DNA from: Smittium mucronatum
Taxonomy: Eukaryota > Kickxellomycota > Harpellomycetes > Harpellales > Legeriomycetaceae
DNA length: 64,000 bases
Reading direction: 5' to 3'
Assembly (NCBI GenBank): GCA_001953115.1
Contig: LSSL01007791.1
Span: 1 to 64,000, forward strand
The notes under the pieces are model-generated. The model saw nothing but the letters and a program-made list of their open reading frames with translations. It did no database searches and was not told where the DNA came from. Positions 51,368 through 64,000 of this stretch are shown here, in pieces. Position numbers and translations under genes: made by a program. Within the stretch, counting starts at the first letter, position 1; the number at the start of each line of letters is the position of its first letter.

Positions 51368-54300
51368 GCCATGATGTGGTATTAAATTTTTTCATTTAGT
51401 TTATTTTTTAAAAATAGTAAAAATATATTTAATAGAAAATTTTGGATAATAGATTGCTTCTACTCTTCATTTTTATTTCAATATTATAAATTTATTATAA
51501 AATTTTGAAATATGCATAAATTATTATTTAATGGAAAAAAAAAATTCATTTCTAAAAAAAAAGATAGATAAAACCAAAAATTTATTGTTTATTATAGTTT
51601 TTTTTAAATTCACAATATTTAATAAACAAAATATAAATATAAATATAAATATTTATTTTTTTAATAATATCTTCTCTTTTTTTAAAGTTCTTTTAGATGT
51701 ATTAATACATATTTGATTATTTAACACAAAATAATATATCATTTCTCAAAAAAATGGACCTTTTTCCTCAAAAACCCACAAGTATTCTTCCGATTAAATC
51801 CAATGTATTTTCCTGATTAAAATGTTGGGGTTTTATTGGGTTATTTGTATCAGTTTAACTATATTGCCAAAATTAGGGATTAAAATTTTAAAATCTTAAA
51901 TTTTTTCCACAAATTTATTTAGGGTTATACCAGATTTGTAGCAATACATCTTTTTTCGTATTTTTGATAATAATTTAATTTTGAGGATATAATTTTGAGG
52001 TAATTTGTTACAGAATTTTCGCATTTTCAATACTTTGATATAAAATGTGGGATTTAAAAAACTATTAAATGAACGTGAATATCTGTTTTTTCATTTTGCT
52101 GCTAACTTTCCTTCAGATCTTTTGACCAATAAAAAAAAATTTTATATAATTTTAAACTTAGTATTATCCCCTTATTTAATAAATGGAAATTAAATTCAAA
52201 TTTTTTACTCGTTTAGTAATAATATTTCTACAAAAGAAAAAGTTAAAATAATATATATATAATATAGGGATTATTCATATGAAAGAAGCTATATCACAAG
52301 GCTTTTATCCCTAAAATAAATTAATAAATGCCGTATATATTTTTAGATTTTTCCAATTCTAGTATCAAGTTTACCTAATTGAGTATAAATATTAGCATAT
52401 TATTATTAGATTTATATATATAAGAAATAAATACCATTTTTAAGCCGATTAAATTATTTTTTCTCAGAAAAAAAAAAGAATTTGTGAAAAAAAAATTGTA
52501 AGTTTAATATAAAAGGGGTTTTGTTGCAACAGAGCCTTTTTTGAGGAAAAATATTAACATTTTTTTAAACAAATATACGCATTTTTTAAGGCCAATTTAC
52601 TTTTTTTCAAACCAATATAAAAATTTTTACAAGTAAATAGAATTTTTTTTAAAAATAAATTGATCATTTTCCCATAATAATAAACCCGCAATATTATCGT
52701 ATAAATATTGGATAAAATTTAAAATATGTGATACGTAATTTGAAATAAAACACTATACAGAAAAAATTTACTGGATTATTAATTTAAATATTATTATTCA
52801 GTATATGCAAAAATATAATTAATTAAAATGTCAAAATCGGATTCAAAAATTTTATTTCAATTTATTTTTATTGTTATTAGCTTCTATGTGGCCTATTGAT
52901 AAATAGTAGACTATGGGTTAATCATAAAGCTGAGTTTTAAATAATAAACTTATATTTAAATTTAAAAAGCTCTGAATTTGAAAAAATATATCATATTTTT
53001 AGAAACTATCCTATATTTTATTCATTTTTATAATATAATTTGCTATATCAATTAATAAATATAGGCTATTATAGTGGGAAAATATTCACCTTTTTTTAAA
53101 GAAAGGTTTATCGCAATTTAAAACTCTATAAAATGTGAAAATCTCTTAACAGTTTGTCAATAAGTATTGTCCAAATCTGTGAGCAGAATAATTTATCATT
53201 ATTATTTAGTATTGTTTCCAGTAAAAAATAAGAGAACTTAAATTAAAATAGGAAATTTATAATAGATTTTAATTCGCCGCATATCAGTCTTTTAGGATAA
53301 TTTTTTTATAAAAAAATTGAACTTATTACATAATCTTGTAGATATAATAAAAAAAATTATGAAGAATATTTTTTTACAAAAGTACAATTTTTCACCAAAT
53401 TCTCGTTTATTTTTAAAATGTTAAAGCTGTAAAAATAAATCAAATTATTTATATGAAAAAAATATGTATCACTAATATCACCTTAGTAAAAAACTTATTA
53501 TTTTTTTAGCATAAAATTATTATATCCCTTATCAAATTAGCAAAAATAAAAAAAATATATATATATAAATATTAAATTGTATCATTTTTTATCTATCTGA
53601 AAAAATTAAAAGAAAAGATCCAAAATTAAAAAATTAAAAATCAGTTATAAATCTTAAATAATTCTTAAAAAATGTGAATTTTTTTTTAATTATAATTCGA
53701 AATTCGGACAATCTATCGAAACCGATTTAATTCTTTCAATAATGAGTCCAAAATATCTATTTGAAAAAAATAAATTTTTACTTGAATAACATCTTGGGGT
53801 TTATGGTGAAATATTGAAAAGGCAGGTATTTTTAGAAAAAATCGTTTTTTCCATTCAATTTTCTGCAAATAATTGAAATTAACATTTTTGGAAATTAAAT
53901 ATTATGAGTTTTTTGATGGTTATTTTAGTTTTAGAAAAATTATTCTTCAATTTTATTATTTTTAGAACCCAAATTTTTATAATTTATAATATAATTAAAT
54001 ATTAATATTTATTGATTAAAATAATCATTTTTTGAGTGAATATTATCGGAAATAAATAATGTTGAAAACTATGATATTCAATTAAGATACTGAAAATAAA
54101 CAAGATATAGTATTGAAAAACCGTATATGTTTTTTATTAATTAATATTATCCAATATATTAATAATAAAAGCAGTCTTTTATTTAGAAAAAAAGTTAATA
54201 AATGATAATTTACTAATATTATGACTCATATCTAATATAAATTGGGCGACTAATGTTTAAAATCAATGTTTTAATGTATTAATTTTATTTGGATATAATC

Positions 54301-56001
54301 AAAACTTTAGCAATTGGACTAAAAAAACCTCCAATAAAAAATCTTTTCTTTTAATAAATTTTATATTTTACATTTATAAAAATTTAAAAATTAAAATTAA
54401 ATCGACATTTATTGTCATTTTTTAAATAAAGATAGATAAAAACTCGTTTCTAACCTCTTGATAGTAATTTTTTTTACAATAAAATGCATCATTAAGATAA
54501 AATTAACTTTCTTATACTTATTAAAGTAAATAAAACTATTCTGGTTTGAAAATAGTATTTTTTTGAAAAAATTCAGGCTAATTCTATATCTAACATTCTA
54601 TTTAAGCCAAATCTATAGATGAGGTTTTTGACAATAGTTTATGTATATATATAAACTGCTTATAAAAATATAAACAAAGATAAAGTTTAGATAGATTTTT
54701 TATTTAAATAAAAAATTTATGAGTAGGTTATAAGGGGTATATGGGGTATAATTAGACTTATACATAATTTTTTCTTTCATTTGTATCTTATCATATAGAT
54801 AGAACTTGTATTTTTAAATTAAAGCCTTATTTAGAACCTAAAAAACCAAAGCGATAAATATTCACTATGAAATTTATATATTTATGTTATACTGTATAAA
54901 AAAAATTTAAAAAAACTTAGCATTAATAAATCCATTCCATAGAATGATAGGAAATAATTATACTGTTTTAATATCATATTTTTGTGCTTAAAAATTCTTC
55001 CTTACTAAAATTGTTATTTATTTTCACTGAAAATTATTTTATAATGTAAAAAAGTTTAAATTTTACCATTTTAAAATATCAAAGGCTCTATTTGATCCAA
55101 AGAAAAAAAATAAATACAGTAGAAAAAACTAAAAAAAACAGTAAATTATAAGATAAAAACAACTTATAAAAAAATAATGCAAAAGCCTCGCGACAAAACC
55201 ATGATTAATAGATTAATAAATAATGTGTACTACGATTATATAAATTATTTAAAAATTATTAAGATATGTCTTTTCCCCGATTAATTTCATGATAATAAGG
55301 TATAATTACCCAGTTACAGAACCTCTGGAGTAATTTTTTGCTGGATAAGTTAAAATGGTTCTGTCAAATGAGCTTATTGTCTAGTTTTTTTGTATGAAGA
55401 GTTAATGTTCAAAAAAATAAAACAGACTAATATCTATCATCTATCATCTAACCAATGACTGGTTATGTTAGATGATTACTATCATACTTGATAACTAAAA
55501 TATTTTTGTATAATATGAAAAAGGTTGTCGTATAATTATTCTTATACCTCTACTAGTCCTAGGTATCCTAAATTAGGTATATTCTTTTATTCAGAGGTTT
55601 AATTAATCATTATAATTTAGATAGTAATATATATTTCTTTTTAGGTTTTAATGAGCGAATGCTCTTTTTTTATCACTTATCAAGGTGTTACTCTTTGAGA
55701 CGATGGTTATATTTGATCTTTTATTTATAATTTTGAGAATTAGATAAACTATTAAGATTACTAAAGTTTTTATCTAAGAAATTTCTGCTTATTCAGCATA
55801 CCCAAGAATGAGATTAAATATAAATTTTTTCCTCTATTTAAGTATAAAAATTGATACACGTCACTTTTATTTTTTAGTATGTACTTGAAACTTAATATTT
55901 AATAATAAAATATATATGTTACGTCAATGTGAAATTATCTAAAAACCTCTTGAAAATAAATAATGATCTTAATTGTACGTTACTATCTAATAAGAGTACA
56001 A
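51368..56001. other. AT-rich gene desert
   Basis: A/T-run sequence without coding-like frames; the open frame at 51531-51716 is Lys/Asn/Ile/Phe only. The last few hundred bases before the tRNA genes are slightly less AT-rich but hold no gene I can support. Confidence 0.5.
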
Positions 56002-56075
56002 GCTTCCATGGCGCAATTGGTTAGCGCGTCTGACTGTTAATCAGGAGGTTCCTAGTTCAAGCCTAGGTGGGAGCG
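56002..56075 (+). tRNA. tRNA-Asn (GTT)
   Basis: A 74-nt cloverleaf. Acceptor stem GCTTCCA pairs with TGGGAGC (one T-G pair), discriminator G. The D arm has AATTGGTTAGCGC, the anticodon stem TCTGA/TCAGG (one T-G pair) encloses loop CTGTTAA with anticodon GTT, and the T arm is CCTAG-TTCAAGC-CTAGG. No intron and no encoded CCA, as for eukaryotic nuclear genes. It is the first of two tRNA genes in tandem, only 3 nt before the next. Confidence 0.95.
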
Positions 56076-56078
56076 GCA

Positions 56079-56149
56079 GCGTTAGTAGTATAGCGGTAGA
56101 ATAGTTGCCTTCCAAGCAATTGGCCCGGGTTCGACTCCCGGCTGACGCA
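56079..56149 (+). tRNA. tRNA-Gly (TCC)
   Basis: A 71-nt cloverleaf. Acceptor stem GCGTTAG pairs with CTGACGC (one T-G pair), discriminator A. The D arm is AGTATAGCGGTAGAA. The anticodon stem GTTGC/GCAAT encloses loop CTTCCAA with anticodon TCC. The T arm CCGGG-TTCGACT-CCCGG carries a consensus pol III B box. No intron. The GCA spacer after tRNA-Asn contains no T run, so both are probably made from one precursor. Confidence 0.95.
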
Positions 56150-56163
56150 TATCTTTGAAATTA

Positions 56164-56168
56164 TTTTT
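56164..56168 (+). terminator. RNA polymerase III T-run terminator
   Basis: First run of five T residues downstream of tRNA-Gly, 14 nt after its end. The spacer between the two tRNAs has no such run, which makes this the likely terminator of the pair. Confidence 0.65.
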
Positions 56169-59100
56169 GAAGTAATGTTCGTTTTTACATTACAATAATC
56201 GAAGCATCGCTATATTCTAGATGTGTTAAACATAGGCATAATATGTTTTAAAAAAATCCTCTTATATTTTTACTATGTTTGATTTAGAATTTCGGAGAAA
56301 GCTCCGGTGATTCAGGTTGCAATATTTCAAGAGAAGAGATATCACAAAACATGGGAAACCGAAAAATTTAACATAATAAAAAGTGATTTCCGCTTTCAAA
56401 CCTATCTCTTGAAAAGTAGACATATCTCAATGCCCAAATGAAAATTTCAATGACATTAAGTTTGTTAATCTCAAATTTGAATAAGGGTCTATTTTTATTA
56501 ATATTGTTAAGACTAAAATATAATAGAAATATCCATATTATCGTATATCTATTTATTTATGAAAAAAAGTAATTTTTTGACTTAATTAAGCTTCTTTATT
56601 AATTGAAATTTAATAAATTATTGGAATTTGGAGATATTTCAGCACTTAAATTTATAGCTTTATTATAATAAAGCAGCCCTAGCCCTGAAAGGAGCTTATG
56701 GTGTTTATGATAATATATTGCCCGTGAAATTTTTATTTTATATATTTTTAGCACTTTTTCAACAGAACTGTCGAATAAAAAATCAATAAATTAAATTAAA
56801 AAACACAGGAATATGTGATTAATTTAATAATTTTTTGCTTCGTGGATTAGTTTAAAGAGAGTCCCATATTAAAAAATTATCAAGATACTGATTTTTTATT
56901 ATTAAAATAAATAAGCGATATTTTTATTCACTGATTGCACCTGAGTGATGATAAGAAAATTTATCCATTTATGAATATTTAAATAAATAAAGTATAATAG
57001 TCTCATTTTTTTCTTTTGAAAATCAGTTTTCTGTTTAGAGAAAATAAGACTTCTATTTAAAAAAAATAATATTTGATTGATTATGCCAGAAAAGACTAAT
57101 GGTTTAAAAGCAGTTATACTTTAGAGCCCCGCTTTTCGATTTTAAATATACATACATAGTTTATCATTTGGTTGTTCAGTAGAATTATCAAATGATTTAA
57201 TGTATTTTTAAAAAAATGACTCTATATTAAAACTTTAACTATCTAGAATAATCAAAATAAAATAAAATATTTTATATTTAGGAATTTTAATTGTTTTTTC
57301 ATTAGTTTATATAAAATGATTGTCAAAAATTTTGGGATATTTAAAATTTGTAGTATTATTAATGACATATATGTTCATATAAGATTAAATAGAATAAAAG
57401 CGATTTAAAACGACCAAAAAAATAGTTGATTAATTTAAGATCACTTTAATTTATTGAAAAACAATCTAAATAAATCTAAAATTTCTTGAGAAAGTAGCTT
57501 TATTTCGATTAAAACAAAATTTTCTAAACAATTAGATGAAAATATTTTTAAATTATGGTAATTTAGCATTTTTTTAGATAATTTTTTCTAAAATAGTGGT
57601 AATAATTTTATGATTATTCTCAAGAACTATATATTTTTTACTAATAACGTTAATTTCATAATCTAATGGGGTCAGTTTAAGTATAAAATGTATAAGTATA
57701 CTATAATTTTTATTTGGTATCTATAAGTTATATTAAAATGCTTTTTTATTGCATAGATGGAGTATTTAAATTCAAAAATATTAGTTAGACATCTTTTTAT
57801 TTAACCTATTCACATCAATATAATCCATCGTTTTTCAAAAAAAAAAATTATCAAAATTCTTAAGATCAAAAATATCAATTTAATTTTTAGATTTTTATTT
57901 CTTATTGACATTTTTTGAAAATTTATATATTTATTATAACAAAAAAATGGTAAAATTGTAAAAAAAACCAATCTATACATCAATTAATAAAATATATAGG
58001 CTTAAGTATTTGCATTTTAAGCTAAAAAGAAATTTTGAAAATTTAGCCTGAAAATAATCTTCATTTAAGAAAAAAATTCATTACAGGTTAGAAATCACAT
58101 GATAAATTTTAAAAGTCCCATCTGTTTATATTAAGTGCAGCTTTTTTAGGCTTTTATTTTTGCCTATTTATTTAAACTAACAGGATTCAAAAAAAAAATT
58201 TTGTATGTTGTAGGAATATAAAAATTATAAAGCTGGTTATACGATTTAAATTTTCTTGAAAGCGCTAAATATGAATCTAGTTAAAAATGATTTTTTACTT
58301 CTAAAAAAAAGGATGTTACTTTAAATAATTTCTCCATTAATTTTTGATCAAAATTCATTTGAAACTTAAATATTTGCTAAAACTGAGACTAAAGAAGTTC
58401 CATTTAAACCGCATTTTAACATTTAAAAGAAATATTTTGAAAATTTATGTGATTTTTTTCATAAAATTAAAATTTGAGATATTATCACACAATATTCATT
58501 TTAATTCTTAAATATATTTAAAGTATTTATAAATGATCATATTTTATAAAATTAGGTATTTCTAAATTTTTTGATTTATCATATAGAATATTTAATAATC
58601 AATCTTATTTTAACCCGAATTTTACTAAAATTTTCTTAATACTGACTTTTACATTTTCAAAACATATTTAATTTATTTTGCGAAAAATAAAGGTACGTTT
58701 AAAAAATTATTAAAATCACTGAATTAATATATAATAAATAAAAATCCAAAGATTTTTTGCTAAAAAAACTAAATATATGCATAAAATTTTCTAAAAGATT
58801 ATTTTCAGTGCGAATTGATTTTATCAAATAATTTTTTTTCTTTAAGATGGTGAAAAATAGGTCAAATATCATATTTTTAAGTTTTATATATAAAAAAGGA
58901 TAAATGGTTATATTTGATTATACCAATTCAAAAAAATTAAATATGAATTAATTTTTATGGGATTATAAGTTCCTATCTTGAATTAATTTAATTTTTTTTT
59001 TTTAGAAGATATTAATTTTAACCTTAATAAATATCTTGATTATTAGAAATTCGATATAAAATTATATCGAAATTTAATAAAATAAAAAATAATATTTTTT

Positions 59101-59370
59101 AGTGTTTTTTTTTCATGGTAACAGCTAGTATCATATGGAAATATTTTAAATTGATCAATTAATTTATTTTCAAAGTTCGTTGCATTGGTGGTTTGTTTAT
59201 TTTATAAATATAGCATATTTTAACATAAAAAAAATATGAAAATTCACTGCCATATACATTTTTTAAGATTAAAATTATTTTTAATTTATTATTGGATAAT
59301 TTTTTTCCATAATTACTTGTCTATTATTAATAAAAAAGGTAGAAATTTTGGTATATGGTTATTTTTTGTT
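56169..59370. other. AT-rich gene desert
   Basis: No open frame of coding-like composition, RNA gene or family repeat was found between the tRNA pair and SINE copy C. Confidence 0.5.
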
Positions 59371-59383
59371 GAAATTTTACAAT

Positions 59384-60097
59384 GAGTTTCTAGCTCAATT
59401 GGTTTACGCAATTCCTATGAGTTGCGTGTTCAATCGACTTGATTCCCAGAAATTAAACTTACAAAAACTAAGTTTTGCTTTTTTCTTCTAATAATGAAAT
59501 ATCTTTTCGTGGTTTAGGAATTTAATAGTGTACTTTTCGAAGTACACTAGACCAAAATTTCACATATATTGTACTATTATTGGTTGGGAGTAGTGGAGGC
59601 AGCGCACAGAGATTCCAGAGGAGGGCCATCTAGAAACAAGAGTAACCTATCGTTTAGCACAGTTTAGACTTATTCTATTGCACTAGTCCAGCTTTGATAG
59701 TCAGATTGATCTCTGCGTCTAACGGTTATTTTTAGGAAAGCCATTTCGGTCAAACCAACGTTTGGGTAGGAGCCTAATTTTATTAATCCTGTTAGAAGTA
59801 GGCTCTGGCTAGGATCTCAGTAACTTCAAATAAACAATAGTTCATTGACAAAGAGCTTAATTCTTGACTGCATGTAACATCAGTCATCCAGCCTACTTGA
59901 AGCAATGACAGGGGGGTCTTTCGGTTGGTAAATTGAATGCTTATCCCGTAGGTACACAGCCGGTAGACCGGCAGAGGAGCTTATTGTATTTGGGATAATG
60001 GTATTTTCTATTCGTCTTTTTCTTTTTTTAAAATTTTTTTAGTATGGTTTTTAATGACTTTATCTTAAAATAAAATTCCGTGATAAATTTTTTTTTT
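59384..60097 (+). mobile_element. Full-length tRNA-derived SINE (copy C)
   Basis: A 714-nt element. Its first ~70 nt are tRNA-like: a perfect pol III A box TAGCTCAATTGG starts at element position 8 (59391), as in a tRNA gene, and a B-box-like TGTTCAATCGA follows at 59427. The body from about 59490 matches copies A and B, and it ends at ATTCCGTGATA plus A/T residues. The flanks GAAATTTTACAAT (59371-59383) and GAATTTTTACAAT (60098-60110) are a 13-nt target-site duplication with one mismatch; since the left copy abuts the tRNA-like head, the head belongs to the element. No open frame is conserved among copies, so it is non-autonomous and would depend on a LINE with the same 3' tail. It carries mutations, so is probably old. 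Confidence 0.82.
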
Positions 60098-60110
60098 GAA
60101 TTTTTACAAT

Positions 60111-63100
60111 TTTTCCCAAAAAAATTCAAAAATCGTGGTAATATAATAAAATGATGTAAGAATATTTTTTCAGTAAAAAACTTATCAGGGTATCTGCTAT
60201 TAAAATTCAATGTACTATAGTCAGGTTAGAATTAAAATTTTTATGTGGATTTATTAAGTAAAAAATCATAAAAGCTGTTGAAAGTGATTAATACCTGAAA
60301 ATCTTATTTAGATTGTTTAAACCCCCAAAGTACAATTTTATTTTTCAAAAATGGTAAATTTTTTATTTCTCAATTAATCTATAAATGAATGGATTTATTT
60401 AAAAACAATTATAATATTTTATAAATTTCTTAATATAATATTTTCCTGGTATTAATAAAAATATTTAACTATTTAGAACCTTAAAATTAAAACTCATAAG
60501 ATACACTGTAAATTAAAAAAAATTTAATCGGATTTACTTTTTTTTAATATACCCATTGAAAAAATATATATCCTAGTAAAATCGATAAAATATCTATAAA
60601 AAATTGCTTATTTTAAATATTATTTCTTTAATAATTTATAATTAAGGTAAAATATTTAATTATAATTAATATCGATGAAAAAAATTGTAAAAAATTATGA
60701 GAAAACTTTGACCTTTTCGATAAAATATTACACTTATTCCCAAATTATACTTGCTTTAATAATTTTATCGTGTATTTCAATAGAGAAAAATAAGTTGCTA
60801 AATTTAAATTAACTTTTAACCTTTTAATGAATTTATTTTCGCGTATAAATGATTGATAAAGGAATAAATATTATTTTAAATTAAAATTTTGTCAAAGTAT
60901 GTTTTTCAAAGTTAAGATTTTACAAGTATTGAAACCTAGAATTACTTTTAATGTTTTTTATAAATAAATACCCTATTAAATAAATAAGTATTAAACGATT
61001 AAAATTACGATTTTTATCTTTCAAACCTCCATTTTTTTAAAATTTAATAAATAAAAATTATAATTATAAGTAGTGCAAAAAAATATAAATTTTTTAATAT
61101 TCTATAGCTTTATACTTTAAATTAATTAATATTTAACTAAAATCATTATTAATATGAAGATTATCGAAATATCCATTGATACAATTGGTTTCGAAATAAA
61201 ATTAAACCCAAATAATTTTAGCGATTATCTTGTTAATTTTTTGAGTTAAATGAAAAAATTATATTATGATAAATGTGTAAATTCGATTTTATTTGGAATT
61301 TAAACCTTTTTTTTTGTGTTGAATACGCTAAATTTTGGGAGTTATTTGTAGCTTTATCGATACGGAATTATCCAAAATATACTGAATTTTTAAATTGGAA
61401 AATATAATATTCATATAACTGCTAATTTTTGCCGTTTTTGACGAGTTAGAAAAATTAATATTGTATCATTCAATTATATTTTATTTCTGGTTAATTAATA
61501 CTACTTGTTAATTATTTCCAAAATGACTTAAATATTTCAAGGGAAATTCCTAAATATTTCTTTATAATCAATTGGTATATATTTAAACATTTAATATGAA
61601 AATTTTTTTGGTCGAAATTGAAAAATATTTCGGGTATTAAACTTTTTAAACTAATCTCCCATCTCTTTAAATCTTTCTAGACTTTGAATTTATCTGGATT
61701 CTGTTACAAATATTTTTTTAAAGTTTTAGCTATTTTATTTAGGCTATACCAGTTGAAATTAAATTTTGTTGGATTAAAAATTGAAAACTTTCGGAGGGAA
61801 TTATTTTTTGATCTGATCAAATATAATATTATTGCATTAAAAAGCTTGAAAAAAAAATCTTTTGTATGAATCAAGTTTATTATTAAGAAAAATATAGGAT
61901 AATTAAAGAGAAAAAATAAAAAGCTAAATTTGAAAAGCTTAACTTCCCAAAATTTGGAATATGAGTTTCAAACTCTATTTCTATTGGATTTGAGTTAAAT
62001 TACATGAATGAAAAATGGCGGTAATAGGATATAATTATAATTGGAAAATTAATTGTTTTCTATTTATATATCAAAGAAATTAAGTCATGTTTCATCTGTG
62101 GAAAATAGGGGCGATTTAGTATAATTTTAATTGGATTATTTCATACTTTTAAGTTTTTAATAAAAAAAATATGAAATACTTTTTATTAGAGTCTTTAAGA
62201 ATGTTTTAAGGATTTAATGATGAATATATATATATACATATAAATGTTCTACTTTTATACTTTATTTTTTTGTTTTAAAAAAAATATTATATATTAATTT
62301 TATGATTGAAACCTATTTTTTATTTAAATTTATAATAACTTAAGTCTCAATCATTTTATTTGTACCAATTAATTTTATTTTTTGAAAATTCGAGCTTTAA
62401 ATAGAGTGAACGTTCTTTATATTTAGAAATTATACTTTATCATATCCAGTTATGAAAATAATCATAATTATTTGCTTTTACAGTCTTTTTTGTTAAATAA
62501 ATTATATTTTAAAGTCATTATTTAAATTTATTAATTTATAGTTTTTAATTTAAAAATTTTATATGCATTTAAAAACTATGAGCTTAAAATTTATAGGGTC
62601 GGTCTAAATATATAAAAATCTCAAAATTATGTATTACTTATCCAAAATACTCACAGAAAATGACTTTTAGAATAAATAAATTTCTATTTTTTAATATAGT
62701 TTATAATATATATTGTGCATTGATTTTACCATAGATTAGTGATTTTGATTCTTAAGTATAATTTATCTAAATTTTCTAACAGAAAAATTATTGAATATTT
62801 TAAATTTGATTAACCAAAAACTAGAAAAGCTAAAATTGAAAAATATTCGTAAATTATGATAATCCGATTTATTTATTTCGTTTTTTATATAAAATTATGG
62901 TTACAGTTATTTTTGGTCAAAGCTGAGATTCTTTATCTTTGTATAAAAAACGGGTTTATTCTTTAATATTGAAATAAAATTGTATAAAAAAAAATTGAAG
63001 AATCGATTTATTTTAAACATCTTTTCACTTGATTTAATTTAGATATATATGTACTTAAATTCAAAGAGATTATTTTTAATTAATTTCTATTATATATTAA

Positions 63101-64000
63101 ATTTAAAAAAAATTCTGAAAAGATACCATAACAATAAAATTATAAAAATTTTTTTTCATTAAAGAAATATTTTTACTTGTAAAAAAAAAAAAAAAATTTA
63201 GAGTGCCGTCCAAATTGGGTTTAAATTTTATCTCAAAAAATTTTAATAATATTTTTTAACTATTTACCTAACTTCATTATGTATAACTAGTCTCAAAAAC
63301 AAAAAAACAGAAACTAATGAGCTTTATTAATATTATTCATTTAGATCTAAATAGCTCATTATTAAAATTTATGGAATCTAATCCAAAAGAATAAAATTTA
63401 TTAATCTTAAATACCCAAAATAAAATCTTGATGCTACTAAAAAAAATTAAAATATCTTATTGATAAATAAAATAAAACGAAGAGGGATAGTTATGAGTAA
63501 TTAAATTTTGATTATAATTATTTATGAAATAAACTTATTTACCAATCAAAGATAACAAATTAAAAATTATTTTTACATATAATTCATTGTTTTAAATCTG
63601 AAATTGGTGGGAAAGAATTTATCTCAAGAATTTTTGTTAATTGAAATTAAATTTACCGATTTCTTTAAAAAATAAAAACGAATTTTATCGTAACACTAAA
63701 TACTATTTTAAATATATAATCTCAAACCATTAATTTACACTTGATTATAAATTATAACAATAAGAACAATTCTAAATAGAGTGTCAATAAAATAAAGAAT
63801 CTAATGCGACTTCTTAATTATTTTTTAAATTAACTTTTATCATGCAAACACATTAACTTATAAAAATTCCATTATATTTTTAATTCTTGCCTTTTGTTTT
63901 TTATCTGTTCATTTATCGATTTTACGTTGTTAAACTCGGATGCAAGTTATAATAATCCTTTAAAATAATCTCAGAATTTGCCTGGAACAAAAAAAAATTC
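60111..64000. other. AT-rich gene desert to window end
   Basis: A/T-run sequence; the frame at 61684-61869 (+) has no recognisable domain and could be chance. No RNA gene or repeat family member was seen. Confidence 0.5.

Noticed and set aside
1..64000. CRISPR arrays, bacterial operons or organellar genome
   Set aside because: No direct-repeat/spacer arrays or ribosome-binding-site-linked gene strings were seen; introns and nuclear-type tRNAs show eukaryotic nuclear DNA.

Overview
The window is nuclear DNA from an AT-rich eukaryote, most likely a fungus. The clues are spliceosomal introns (GT...AG, confidently placed ones 64-208 nt, with GTAAGT/GTTAGT/GTATTT-type donors), a nuclear gene for a mitochondrial ribosomal protein of the Nam9/uS4m type, eukaryotic tRNA genes without encoded CCA, and a telomere protein whose Myb domain most resembles fission-yeast Taz1/Tbf1. 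An early-diverging, very AT-rich lineage such as Zoopagomycota/Harpellales would fit, but that is a guess.

Layout. 1-9 kb is moderately AT-rich and holds one apparently intact three-exon gene (SRA1/Sec31-C-terminal-domain protein, minus strand, 592-1738) plus a series of protein-like stretches broken by stops or frame changes (1-462, 3109-3516, 4945-5693, 7011-7823), read here as decayed genes. 9-24.2 kb is a gene desert of A/T runs. 24.5-36.5 kb is the gene island: broken minus-strand genes (24.5-26.1 and 27.3-27.5 kb), then two convergent intact genes: uS4m (plus, two exons, 27627-28519) and a four-exon, about 1978-residue telomere-repeat-binding protein (minus, 28920-35225) with a TRFH dimerisation domain and a C-terminal telobox Myb domain. 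36.8-64 kb is again mostly AT-rich desert. It contains a two-tRNA transcription unit (Asn-GTT and Gly-TCC, 3 nt apart, 56.0-56.15 kb), a possible transposase relic (50.1 kb) and a SINE family.

The SINE family is the most unusual structural find. Four copies are present: one full-length with a tRNA-like head (59384-60097), two 5'-truncated copies (47308-47896 plus; 50734-51356 minus) and one insertion of only 34 bp of the 3' tail (36484-36517). Each is flanked by a recognisable target-site duplication (11-13 nt; one imperfect by a single mismatch, one differing in T-run length), and all end in the same 3' motif ATTCCGTGATA. That pattern indicates target-primed reverse transcription by an unseen LINE partner.

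The intact genes have unrelated housekeeping roles (mitochondrial translation, telomere capping, an SRA1/COPII-type domain, cytosolic tRNAs), and nothing suggests a gene cluster with a shared pathway. All exon models come from reading splice signals and reading frames by eye; protein family assignments rest on motifs recalled from memory, not on searches.
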